Positions 1 through 8,029 of a stretch of DNA of 64,000 bases are shown piece by piece. Both the position numbers and the translations under genes were made by a program. This stretch comes from Mycolicibacterium komanii (lineage in GTDB: Bacteria; Actinomycetota; Actinomycetes; Mycobacteriales; Mycobacteriaceae): the NCBI RefSeq assembly GCF_001050035.1, contig NZ_CVTA01000022.1, positions 124,001 to 188,000 on the forward strand, given 5' to 3'. A model generated the notes under the pieces. The model saw nothing but the letters and a program-made list of their open reading frames with translations. It did not search any database and was not told where the DNA came from. Each line of letters starts with the position of its first letter. Position 1 is the stretch's first letter.

Positions 1-141
1 CAAGAACGGTGTCGCACAGTCGGTTTCGCATTGGCCATGGTTTTGCGGAGAGCGTCGCGAGGCATTGGCCGGGCGGCGCGAATCGCGCCGCAGGTGGGGT
101 GCGGCGTTTTAGCGACCCGGCAGGTGGGCAACCGGATAACT

Positions 142-522
142 GTGAGCGCAAATCCGGACCCAGGCTATTCACCCAACGACGGCGGCGGCGTCGGCGACAC
201 GCTGCGCCCGACGGAGGCGTTCGACTCCGACGACGTGCGTAACGACGACGGCGACGAGACCGTCGACCCGCCAGAGCAGTGGCGTGAAGCCGACAAGATC
301 AACGCCGACGGCGAGGTCGACGAGAGCCTCGACGAGAAACTCGCCGCCGAAGAACCCGAGCAACCCGAACTGAACGAGCCGATGAGCGAGCCCAGCGGCG
401 ACACCGAGGTGCGCGCCGACGATCAGGTGGATCGCCTCGATCCCGAACAGCACGGCCGCGACCAGGGCCAGATCGACGGCACCCCCGAGGACGGCGACTC
501 GTTCTTCCCGGTCGTCGAGTAA
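142..522 (+). CDS. DUF5709-like acidic hypothetical protein
   Basis: This encodes a small, very acidic, low-complexity protein of about 126 residues with no signal peptide or membrane segment. The segment around DPPEQWREADK followed by ESLDEKLAAEEPE resembles the actinobacterial DUF5709 family, whose function is unknown. The frame is open upstream to position 31, but the arginine-rich N-terminus that adds looks non-native. The GTG at 142, giving a protein that begins SANPDPGYSPNDGG, is preferred because conserved-looking acidic sequence starts there. No good ribosome binding site is visible. The gene converges on glgX. The family assignment is moderate and from memory of the motif pattern. 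Confidence 0.6.
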   Translation: MSANPDPGYSPNDGGGVGDTLRPTEAFDSDDVRNDDGDETVDPPEQWREADKINADGEVDESLDEKLAAEEPEQPELNEPMSEPSGDTEVRADDQVDRLDPEQHGRDQGQIDGTPEDGDSFFPVVE

Positions 523-546
523 CCCTGCATTCGGGCCGCGCGCCGG

Positions 547-2694
547 CTACTCCTCCGTGGCCGCCTGCAGCACCATCACCGATCGCGCGGCGACGGACAC
601 CTTCTGCCCGGCGTCGACCGGCGTCGCCTCGTCGCCGCCTTCTGCCGCCGAGTCGATCACCGCGACCCAGGAATCGCCGAACTTCTTCTCCGGCAACACG
701 AAATCGATCGGCTCGTAGTGGGCGTTGAAGCACAGTACGAACGAGTCGTCGACGATGCGCTGGCCGCGCACATCGCGGTCGGGGATGCCGTTGCCGTTGA
801 GGTACACCGCGATTGACTTGGCGTAACCCGTTTCCCAGTCCTCGTCGCTCATCTCGGACCCGTCGGGCGCGAACCAGGCGATGTCGGGCAGCCCGTCACC
901 ACCGCGCTGGCGTACCGGGCGTCCGGAGAAGAACCGGCGACGACGGAACACCGGGTGCGCGGCGCGCAGCGCCGACACCTTGCGGGTGAATTCCATCAGA
1001 TCGGTGTCGGTGTTGTCCCAGTCGATCCACGACAGTTCGTTGTCCTGGCAGTAGACGTTGTTGTTGCCCTGCTGGGTGCGGCCGAGCTCGTCGCCGTGGG
1101 CGATCATCGGCACACCCTGCGAAAGCAGCAGTGTGGTAAGGAAATTGCGCTGTTGCCGTGAGCGCAGCGCGTTGACCTCGGGATCGTCGGTGGGCCCCTC
1201 GACGCCGCAGTTCCAGGACCGGTTGTGGCTTTCGCCGTCGTTGTTGTCCTCGCCGTTGGCCTCGTTGTGCTTCTCGTTGTAGGACACCAGATCGCGAAGC
1301 GTGAACCCGTCGTGGGCGATGACGAAGTTGATGGACGCGACGGGCCGCCGACCGGTCTGCTCGTAGAGGTCGGCCGAACCCGTTAAGCGGTAAGCGAGTT
1401 CGTCGAGCGTCGCCGGCTCACCCCGCCAGTAGTCGCGGACCGTGTCGCGGTACTTGCCGTTCCACTCCGTCCACTGCGGCGGGAAGTTGCCGACCTGATA
1501 GCCACCGGGCCCGACGTCCCACGGCTCGGCGATCAGCTTGACCTGGCTGACGGTCGGATCTTGTTGCACGAGTTCGAAGAACGTCGACAGCCGGTCGACG
1601 TCGTAGAACTCGCGGGCCAACGTCGAGGCGAGGTCGAAGCGGAACCCGTCGACGTGCATCTCGGTGACCCAGTAGCGCAGCGAGTCCATGATCAGCTGAA
1701 GCGAATGCGGATGGCCGACGTTGAGGCTGTTACCGGTGCCGGTGTAGTCCATGTAATACCGCTTGTCGTCCTCGACCAGCCGGTAGTACGCGCCGTTGTC
1801 GATGCCGCGCATGGACAGCGTCGGGCCCATGTGGTTGCCCTCGGCGGTGTGGTTGTAGACGACGTCGAGGATCACCTCGATGCCCGCCTCGTGCAGCGCA
1901 CGGACCATCGCCTTGAACTCCTGCACCTGGCCGCCGGGGTTCGGGCTGGAGCTGTACTTCGAGTCCGGCGCGAGGAAGCCGATCGTGTTGTAGCCCCAGT
2001 AGTTCGACAGGCCCTTATCGATCAGCGTTGAGTCGTTGGCGAAATGGTGCACCGGTAGCAGCTCGATCGCCGTGACGCCGAGCGACTGCAGATGCTCGAT
2101 GATCACCGGATGTGCCACGGCCGAATACGTGCCGCGGATGTTCTCGGGGATGTCGGGGTGCGTCTGCGTGAGGCCCTTGACATGCGCCTCGTAGATTACG
2201 GAATCGGCGTACTCGTAGTCCGGCGGCCGGTCGTTGCCCCAGTCGAAGTACGGGTTGATGACCACCGACTTCGGCATGCTCGCCGCGGAGTCGTCGTCAT
2301 TGCGGCTGTCGGGATCACCGAAGTTGTAGCTGAACAGCGACTGATTCCAGTCGAAGTTACCGTCGATGGCCTTCGAGTACGGGTCGAGCAGCAGCTTGTT
2401 CGGATTGCAGCGCTGACCCGTCGGCGGGTCGTAGGTGCCGTGCACCCGGTAGCCGTACCGCTGACCGGGCTCGATGTTCGGGATGAAACCGTGCCAGACG
2501 AACGCGTCGTTCTCGGGAAGCGTTATCCGGGTCTCGGCGCCGTCGACGTCGAACAGGCACAGCTCGACCTTTTCGGCAGCCTCACTGAACACCGCGAAGT
2601 TGGTGCCCGTCCCGTCATAGGTCGCGCCGAGCGGGTAGGCCTTACCCGGCCAGACCTCATGGGAGGTGGCTTGGGGGGCGGGGGCTTGGGTCAA
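547..2694 (-). CDS. glgX: Glycogen debranching enzyme GlgX (GH13 isoamylase type)
   Basis: The 715-residue cytoplasmic glycoside hydrolase would cleave alpha-1,6 branches of glycogen or maltodextrin. It opens with a CBM48-like domain (residues about 15-105) followed by a GH13 barrel. The catalytic triad is visible as the nucleophile Asp354 in GFRFD, the acid Glu390 in IAEPWD and Asp462 in AHDGF. Length and sequence match mycobacterial GlgX/TreX. The start is TTG at 2694, supported by GGAG six bases upstream. Unlike the M. tuberculosis treX-treY-treZ cluster, no trehalose synthesis genes flank it here, so it may be a second, stand-alone debranching enzyme (inference). Confidence 0.93.
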   Translation of the reverse strand: MTQAPAPQATSHEVWPGKAYPLGATYDGTGTNFAVFSEAAEKVELCLFDVDGAETRITLPENDAFVWHGFIPNIEPGQRYGYRVHGTYDPPTGQRCNPNKLLLDPYSKAIDGNFDWNQSLFSYNFGDPDSRNDDDSAASMPKSVVINPYFDWGNDRPPDYEYADSVIYEAHVKGLTQTHPDIPENIRGTYSAVAHPVIIEHLQSLGVTAIELLPVHHFANDSTLIDKGLSNYWGYNTIGFLAPDSKYSSSPNPGGQVQEFKAMVRALHEAGIEVILDVVYNHTAEGNHMGPTLSMRGIDNGAYYRLVEDDKRYYMDYTGTGNSLNVGHPHSLQLIMDSLRYWVTEMHVDGFRFDLASTLAREFYDVDRLSTFFELVQQDPTVSQVKLIAEPWDVGPGGYQVGNFPPQWTEWNGKYRDTVRDYWRGEPATLDELAYRLTGSADLYEQTGRRPVASINFVIAHDGFTLRDLVSYNEKHNEANGEDNNDGESHNRSWNCGVEGPTDDPEVNALRSRQQRNFLTTLLLSQGVPMIAHGDELGRTQQGNNNVYCQDNELSWIDWDNTDTDLMEFTRKVSALRAAHPVFRRRRFFSGRPVRQRGGDGLPDIAWFAPDGSEMSDEDWETGYAKSIAVYLNGNGIPDRDVRGQRIVDDSFVLCFNAHYEPIDFVLPEKKFGDSWVAVIDSAAEGGDEATPVDAGQKVSVAARSVMVLQAATEE

Positions 2695-2803
2695 TTCTCA
2701 CTCCAGACGACGACACAACTCACAACGGAACGATACGGGTGTGCCCGATGCGGCAGCATCACAACCAACCCCGCACGGAAATCACACGAACCAGGAGAAA
2801 CGC

Positions 2804-3625
2804 GTGTCCGCCCGCCCCGACCTGCCCGGTTACCGGACGCTGCTGACCGACGTCGACGGCGGCGTGGCGACCATCACCCTGAATCGGCCGCGGCAGCGCA
2901 ACGCCGTCGGCGACGGCATGCGCGAGGAACTCGCCGACGCGTACCGGACCCTCGGCCGCGACGACCGCGTCCGAGTGATCGTGCTGACCGGCACTCCGCC
3001 GGCCTTCTGCGCGGGCGCCGACCTCGCGCCAGGTGAGGACACCTTCGCCGAGCCGGGGGCCGGGTTCAGCGCGGCGGGCGTCGACGTCCCGGCGTGGACG
3101 CTGCCCAAGCCGGTCATCGCGGCGGTCAACGGACACGCGATTGGGCTGGGCCTGACGCTGGCCCTGCAGTGCGACATCCGGTTCTTCGCCGCCGAGGGCC
3201 GCTACGGCGTCGTTCAGGTGCGGCGCGGGGTCGTCGGCGACGCCTACTCACACTGGGTCCTGCCGCGGTTGGTCGGCATCGCCAACGCGGCCGAAATACT
3301 GCTCAGCGGAGCCACATTCGACGGCGTACGGGCGGTGGAACTCGGGCTCGGCAGCCGGGTGCTGTCCGCCGACGAGGTGCTGCCGGCCGCGCGCGAACTC
3401 GCCCGCGACATTGCGGTGAACGCCGCCCCGATGTCGGTGGCGGCCAGCAAGCGCCTGCTTTGGGATTCGTTCGACCTGGACCGAGCCGCGGTCGGCGATC
3501 GCGAGACCGAGATTCACGTTCGATTGATGGGGCACGAGGACGCCAAGGAAGGTGTGCGCGCGTTCCTGCAGCGCAGGGCGCCGGTGTGGACGGGCGATCC
3601 CGTGGATCCGACGGGTGGCGATTAA
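2804..3625 (+). CDS. Enoyl-CoA hydratase/isomerase family protein without the usual glutamates
   Basis: A 273-residue crotonase-fold protein of the CoA-binding hydratase/isomerase family. The oxyanion-hole loop AFCAGADL and the helix PKPVIAAVNGHAIGLG are clear. The two acid-base glutamates of true hydratases are missing. The first normally lies in a GCELA-type motif, here GLTLA. The second normally lies in a PEI-type motif, here VVQV. A standard hydration reaction is therefore doubtful. GTG at 2804 is chosen because AGGAG lies six bases upstream and the earlier in-frame sequence looks non-coding. It is divergent from glgX and its 3' end overlaps pncA tail-to-tail by four bases. Confidence 0.85.
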   Translation: MSARPDLPGYRTLLTDVDGGVATITLNRPRQRNAVGDGMREELADAYRTLGRDDRVRVIVLTGTPPAFCAGADLAPGEDTFAEPGAGFSAAGVDVPAWTLPKPVIAAVNGHAIGLGLTLALQCDIRFFAAEGRYGVVQVRRGVVGDAYSHWVLPRLVGIANAAEILLSGATFDGVRAVELGLGSRVLSADEVLPAARELARDIAVNAAPMSVAASKRLLWDSFDLDRAAVGDRETEIHVRLMGHEDAKEGVRAFLQRRAPVWTGDPVDPTGGD

Positions 3626-4173
3626 GCGATCGCGACGCCCGCCGCACGCAGGTCCTCGACGGCCCGGGCGGTGGACTCCGCGGCAACCCCCGCAGTCAGG
3701 TCCAACACTACGCGCGTCGTGAACCCGTTGGCTGCGGCGTCAGACGCCGTCGCCCGCACGCAGTAGTCGGTCGCGATGCCGACCACGTCGACCTCGTCCA
3801 CGCCGCGCTGACGCAGCCAGTCCGCCAACGACGTGCCGTTCTCGTCGGTGCCCTCGAAACCGCTGTAGGCCGCCGCGTACTCGCCCTTGGTGAAGACCGC
3901 CTCGATCGCATCGGAGGAGAACTGCGGGTGGAAGTCGGCGCCGGCGGTGCCGACGACGCAGTGCCTCGGCCAGGAGTTCACGAAGTCGGGGTTGTCGGAG
4001 AAGTGATCGCCGGGGTTGATGTGAAAGTCCTTGGTGGCCACCACATGTGCGTAGTCGGTCTGGCTCGCGAGGAGCGCGCTGATGTTGCGGGCGACGTCGG
4101 TGCCGCCGGTGACGGCCAGCGATCCACCCTCGCAGAAGTCGTTCTGCACGTCGACGATGATGAGCGCCTTCAT
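3622..4173 (-). CDS. pncA: Nicotinamidase/pyrazinamidase PncA
   Basis: This 183-residue cytoplasmic amidohydrolase converts nicotinamide to nicotinate for NAD salvage and, in M. tuberculosis, activates pyrazinamide. All known functional positions are present in the same numbering as the M. tuberculosis enzyme: catalytic Asp8, Lys96 and Cys138, and the metal ligands Asp49, His51, His57 and His71. Residue 137, next to the catalytic cysteine, is Tyr, whereas M. tuberculosis has His. A TAGCGT hexamer eight bases before the ATG suggests a near-leaderless promoter. The gene lies 11 bases downstream of the membrane protein gene start region and is probably transcribed separately. Confidence 0.96.
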   Translation of the reverse strand: MKALIIVDVQNDFCEGGSLAVTGGTDVARNISALLASQTDYAHVVATKDFHINPGDHFSDNPDFVNSWPRHCVVGTAGADFHPQFSSDAIEAVFTKGEYAAAYSGFEGTDENGTSLADWLRQRGVDEVDVVGIATDYCVRATASDAAANGFTTRVVLDLTAGVAAESTARAVEDLRAAGVAIA

Positions 4174-4184
4174 GCCCTCTGACG

Positions 4185-5513
4185 CTACCCGCCGAACAGC
4201 AGGTACAGCCCGGTGAATGTGTAGCCGACCATCACCAGCATCATCGCCAGCTGCCCGGTCAGTTGATGGCCGGACGGCAGCACACGCAGGGCGCGGTCAT
4301 GCGCCGCGAGGACGGCGGCGACGTGCCCGGCCACGACGAAACCGACCTTGAGTGTGGCCAGCACCGCCGGATGCTGTGACAGGAAGTAGCTGACCTCGGC
4401 GTCGTGCAGCCAGAACAGGTTCCACCCTCGGGCCAGCGGATCGGCGAGCAGGATGATCGTCTGTTGTCCGCGCTCGACCAGGTAGGTCAGGTAGTGGGCG
4501 AACACGTAGCCGATGACGATCGGGATCAGCGAGTGCGCCATCTCGCCGGGCAGCCGCCGGCGCTGGGCGCGGTCCACGCCGCCGGTGGCGATGGAGGCGA
4601 GCGAGAACGTCGCCGCGACCACCGCCGCGAACGTCAACAAACCGACGGTCTTGATCAGGGTGGCGGTGAGCGTCGAGGAGGAGTGGTCGTCGACGAAATT
4701 TCGCCATACCGGCATGGCCGAGAAGCTGTCGAATGCAGTCGATCCCAGCAGAACGGCCATGACGGCGACGACGCCGGGACGCACCGGAAGCGACGGCAGA
4801 TGGTCGAACGGGTTGCCGACAGCGACCCGGCCGGTAGCAGAGTCTCGGCGAAACGGGGCCAGCCGCGAGGCCACCACGCTGTACATCTCGAAGGGGTCGG
4901 CCCGCGTGCACCAACGCTCACCGCACAGCAGTGCCCCGGCCAGAGTGACCACCAGGTATACCAGCAGCCAGATGCGAATCGCGTTGAGCGAGCCGGGATC
5001 GGGGCTGGCGAGTTCCAGCCAGACGAACGCGAACAGGCCGAAAACGGCGGGCCAGTAGCCCAGCCACGCGGGGTAAGCCAGCCCGAGCGACCGCCCGCCG
5101 AACAGCCGAAGCACCGTCCGCACAGGCGATATCGCACGCCACACCGGGCCGATGATCAGCGACACCGCCACCAGGCCAACCCAGAGAAGGACGTAGAAAA
5201 CGCCGGGCAACGGGTTCTGGTTGTTCTGAGGGCCGAAAGCCGCGGCGACACCGACCCACACCGCGAACAGCAACCCGGCGAGGGCGACCGCCCACCGGGT
5301 GGCTTGTGCGTCGACGATCGTCGTCACCCAACGAGGAAGCGGGCGAACCGAATTGGCCGGATCGAACTTGGGCTTCTTCCACGCCAGCGCCACCACCGCG
5401 AAGGTGAACGTCAGCGCCCACGCCGCGCCGACCAGTGCATACGTATAAGGGATCGGCAGGTCGGTCGAGCCACCGAGCCCGTGTGCCAGTACGGAAACCG
5501 ACGGTTCCCGCAT
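4185..5513 (-). CDS. Polytopic membrane protein, last gene of the cupredoxin operon
   Basis: A 442-residue integral membrane protein with about ten predicted hydrophobic segments and no recognised catalytic motif. The start of the protein (HGLGGSTDLPIPYTYALVG) recalls a family that databases sometimes label fenitrothion hydrolase, after the membrane subunit FedB. That is a memory-based resemblance only and not evidence of pesticide hydrolysis. It follows the cupredoxin lipoprotein gene with a 2-base gap, so it is the final gene of a four-gene operon that runs from 7946 to 4185. A role with the lipoprotein at the outer face of the membrane is inferred from linkage. Confidence 0.75.
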   Translation of the reverse strand: MREPSVSVLAHGLGGSTDLPIPYTYALVGAAWALTFTFAVVALAWKKPKFDPANSVRPLPRWVTTIVDAQATRWAVALAGLLFAVWVGVAAAFGPQNNQNPLPGVFYVLLWVGLVAVSLIIGPVWRAISPVRTVLRLFGGRSLGLAYPAWLGYWPAVFGLFAFVWLELASPDPGSLNAIRIWLLVYLVVTLAGALLCGERWCTRADPFEMYSVVASRLAPFRRDSATGRVAVGNPFDHLPSLPVRPGVVAVMAVLLGSTAFDSFSAMPVWRNFVDDHSSSTLTATLIKTVGLLTFAAVVAATFSLASIATGGVDRAQRRRLPGEMAHSLIPIVIGYVFAHYLTYLVERGQQTIILLADPLARGWNLFWLHDAEVSYFLSQHPAVLATLKVGFVVAGHVAAVLAAHDRALRVLPSGHQLTGQLAMMLVMVGYTFTGLYLLFGG

Positions 5514-5515
5514 CG

Positions 5516-5932
5516 CTACTGGACTTGCACCGTGGCGACGACGCGATTCAGCTCGTGCAGCTCGATCTCCACGTTGCCGGGCACGTCGACCGTGAACTGG
5601 AACTGTTGGCCGGGTTTGGGATCCACCTTGAAGGTGTGCTCAGGCACCGAGTGGACGTGGAGTTCGTCGGCGGCGTCGCTGTTGACCCGCAGCACGATCG
5701 GCTCACCAACCTTGCCTTGCACCTGGGCGTTGGTCGGGTCCACCTTGCCGCCCTCGATCGAGACGTCGATGGTGACGCGATCGGTCGGCCGCTGCTGATC
5801 GGGCATGTCAGCCGCACCCACCGTCGATTCGGCGGGACCGCTGGGTTCGGTGTCGTTGCGCGAGCCGCCGCAGCCGGCGACGAGCAGCGTCACGGCGGCC
5901 ATGAGGCAGATCGCGGTGTGGATGGGTTTCAC
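5516..5932 (-). CDS. Cupredoxin-like lipoprotein
   Basis: A 138-residue exported lipoprotein with a lipobox LVAG-C and the lipidated cysteine at residue 21. After a low-complexity linker (residues 22-50) comes one beta-sandwich domain resembling the Cupredoxin_1/plastocyanin-like fold. Potential metal ligands are in DELHVHSVPEH and the later IELHELN. The usual blue-copper cysteine is absent, so a type 1 copper site is unlikely, though histidine-only copper binding is possible. The start is GTG at 5932. Its first bases overlap the TGA of the 56-residue gene upstream, which indicates translational coupling. Confidence 0.82.
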   Translation of the reverse strand: MKPIHTAICLMAAVTLLVAGCGGSRNDTEPSGPAESTVGAADMPDQQRPTDRVTIDVSIEGGKVDPTNAQVQGKVGEPIVLRVNSDAADELHVHSVPEHTFKVDPKPGQQFQFTVDVPGNVEIELHELNRVVATVQVQ

Positions 5933-6099
5933 GTTGTGCTTTCCCCGTCGGATCGGGCTTCTCGTTTACGCCGGTTCTTCATCGCGATGTAGACCACCAC
6001 CCCGGCGACGACGATAGCCGGGGCGAAGGCGGGCACCGCGATCCACACCGAGTGGTCGGCGAGGATCAGAACGTCGGCGTTGTCTGAAGCGGCCGTCAT
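5929..6099 (-). CDS. Small single-pass membrane protein (56 aa)
   Basis: A short reading frame that is easily missed. The ATG at 6099 overlaps the TGA of the upstream 616-residue gene (ATGA) and its own TGA overlaps the GTG of the lipoprotein gene downstream (GTGA). The product starts MTAASDNADVL, has one hydrophobic helix at about residues 18-40 (WIAVPAFAPAIVVAGVVVYI), and ends in a basic tail KNRRKREAR. This suggests a single membrane span with the C-terminus inside. Precise double coupling between two clear genes is the strongest evidence that it is real. It may be an assembly or stability subunit of the neighbouring membrane proteins (inference). Confidence 0.8.
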   Translation of the reverse strand: MTAASDNADVLILADHSVWIAVPAFAPAIVVAGVVVYIAMKNRRKREARSDGESTT

Positions 6100-7946
6100 G
6101 ATTGCGCGCTCGGTTCGAGCTTGGCTTCACTGCCGGTGGGCTCGCTCCGGTTGATGCGGCCGCCGCCCCAGGTCACGCCCGCGACCATCGCCAGCGAGCA
6201 CACGAGCACCACGAGGCAACCGATCAGCCACAGCGACGCCGGGATGTCCGGGCTGCGTTCGCGCTGCAGGATCGTGACTTCGGAGACGAACGGACGGGTC
6301 ATCGATGCCTCGGCTGGCACTTCCTGCGCGCCGATACCGGGGTCACCGGCCAGGTAGACCGGCACCGCCGTCAGCATCCGGCCGTCGTGGACGCGCAGCA
6401 GCGTCTTCCACTCACCGGAGACCGGCATCGGTTTGGTGGAGCGGTAGTGGCCGGGCCCGACCTGCTCGAGGTTGTCGATGAACATGCCGCGCTGGTTCTC
6501 CAGCCGTCCCTGCCACGCCAGCACCGACACCCAGTTCGGATCCTCGCTCAGCAGATTGGCAGGCGTGATCTGCACGTCGGCGGTGGCGTACCGTGCCCCG
6601 TCGTCGCTGGGCACGTCCGTCAAAGTGATTGTCGCGTTGGCATTTTCGGGGACCTCATACCGCAGGCCGTTGGCGGCCGCACCGCCGATGGCGATCACCG
6701 TCAACGCGACGAGGCCGACGCCCAGGGCCCGGCGTGGGAGCCGTTGCTCCGTGAGCACCATGCCGATCATCGCTCCGCAGGCGCCGGTGAGGATCGCGAC
6801 GGGCACGGCCATCGCCAACGCCTCGGGCCAGATGCTGGTGTGCCACGGCAGGTGATAGACGCTGTTGATCCACAGCGACTCCAACCACAAACCGACGGTT
6901 CCCACGGCGAGGCCGGCCACCGCTCCGAACACCACCGGACGCCTGATCAACGGGGTCAAGCCGATGAGTTCGACCACGACGGCCGCACCGAGGTAGAGCG
7001 GGAACCAGTTGACCGGAGCGTCGAGCACCGGAGCGACCAGGAACGCCACGATGCCGCGCAGGCCGATGGCGATGACCGCGGAGATGATCGCGGCGCCACG
7101 ACCAAGGAAAATGCGGGCGGCGACCAGCGCGAGCGCGGCGGCGGCGGCGATCAGCATCGGCTGGAAGACCTGCCGGAACTGCGGGACGCCGAAGTCGAAT
7201 TCGATCTGGTAGACGGACATGCCGATGAGGACACCGGCGAACGCCAGGTACTGGATGAACTTCAGGCCGATGCCGTCGGGTGGCGAATCAGGCCCGCGCA
7301 CCCGCTTGCCTTCGAGTTCGAGGTAGGCCGCCGCGAGCGTGGAGAAGCCCGCGCCGCCGATCATCATCAGGTGGGTCGGCCCCCACAGCGTGACGTCCTG
7401 GCCGAAGATCCGGTGCCAGACGTCGTCGAGGGGGAAGCCCATCAGGGCGTACAGCCCGCATCCAGCCATCACCAGTCCGCCGACCGGCGCGTACCAGTGG
7501 TCGGTGATGCGCACCGCGGCGGGGCCGGGCTTTTCTTCCTCGCCGCGGGGCAGCACGATCGCGGTGCAGCCGGCGACGAAGATGCCGAACAGGCCGATGA
7601 GGATGAAGTAGTGCGCGGGGTTGGCCAGCGCGCCGTCGTCGCGACCGTTGCCGATGTGCAGGCTGACGTCCCAGATGAACCCGAACAGCGCGCAGATGAT
7701 CGACGCGACGAAGATCGCGATCGGCATGGCGACCCATGACGGTCGCTTGAACCGGCGTCCGGACCAGTCGCCCAGGCGGGCCAGCCAGTCGATCTTGTGC
7801 GTGCGGTGCATCCAGCCGATCCACAGCATCAGCGCGGCGACCACCGCGGCGACGGCCGTCAGACCGATGATCTCGTTCAGCGCGGCGCCGCCGCCCTCAC
7901 TCTGAGCCAGCACCGAAATCTCTGAAGCTCTCCACGTACTCGTCAT
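6096..7946 (-). CDS. Large polytopic membrane protein with extracytoplasmic C-terminal domain
   Basis: This 616-residue protein is the first gene of the cupredoxin operon. Residues about 20-425 hold roughly ten hydrophobic segments with histidines inside or near them (VSLHIGNG, NPAHYFILIG, VWHRIFG, WGPTHLMMIGG). About residues 430-570 form a soluble, beta-rich region containing GPGHYRSTKPMPVSGEWK, which is loosely reminiscent of FixH/YtkA-type domains that sit near copper enzymes. A final membrane helix follows near residue 580. No enzyme family is recognised. Intramembrane histidines plus a cupredoxin partner suggest metal or redox work at the membrane; this is inference. Confidence 0.75.
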   Translation of the reverse strand: MTSTWRASEISVLAQSEGGGAALNEIIGLTAVAAVVAALMLWIGWMHRTHKIDWLARLGDWSGRRFKRPSWVAMPIAIFVASIICALFGFIWDVSLHIGNGRDDGALANPAHYFILIGLFGIFVAGCTAIVLPRGEEEKPGPAAVRITDHWYAPVGGLVMAGCGLYALMGFPLDDVWHRIFGQDVTLWGPTHLMMIGGAGFSTLAAAYLELEGKRVRGPDSPPDGIGLKFIQYLAFAGVLIGMSVYQIEFDFGVPQFRQVFQPMLIAAAAALALVAARIFLGRGAAIISAVIAIGLRGIVAFLVAPVLDAPVNWFPLYLGAAVVVELIGLTPLIRRPVVFGAVAGLAVGTVGLWLESLWINSVYHLPWHTSIWPEALAMAVPVAILTGACGAMIGMVLTEQRLPRRALGVGLVALTVIAIGGAAANGLRYEVPENANATITLTDVPSDDGARYATADVQITPANLLSEDPNWVSVLAWQGRLENQRGMFIDNLEQVGPGHYRSTKPMPVSGEWKTLLRVHDGRMLTAVPVYLAGDPGIGAQEVPAEASMTRPFVSEVTILQRERSPDIPASLWLIGCLVVLVCSLAMVAGVTWGGGRINRSEPTGSEAKLEPSAQS

Positions 7947-7978
7947 ATGCCCACCTGCCGAATCTCGGAGGAAACTCC

Positions 7979-7992
7979 TTACTGGTCGGTAA
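7979..7992. promoter_or_regulatory. Inverted repeat upstream of the cupredoxin operon
   Basis: TTAC-N6-GTAA (TTACTGGTCGGTAA) lies 33-46 bases upstream of the first gene of the four-gene operon. The size and outer symmetry resemble TetR-type operators. No regulator gene is adjacent, so the binding protein is unknown. Confidence 0.35.
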
Positions 7993-8008
7993 TGTTGCCA
8001 GAACCCGC

Positions 8009-8029
8009 GATACCGAAACCAGGGGTATC
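8009..8029. promoter_or_regulatory. Inverted repeat GATACC-N9-GGTATC
   Basis: Six-base perfect arms flank a nine-base spacer, 63-83 bases upstream of the cupredoxin operon and touching the stop codon of the decarboxylase gene. Read on the minus strand it begins GATACCCC, like half of the copper operator at 21181-21197. The spacing differs from that operator. Confidence 0.3.

Noticed and set aside
6102..7739. 545-codon open frame on the plus strand opposite the 616-residue membrane protein
   Set aside because: Composition is dominated by Asp/Arg/Gln/His with no domain; the minus strand is tightly coupled to its operon neighbours by overlapping start and stop codons.
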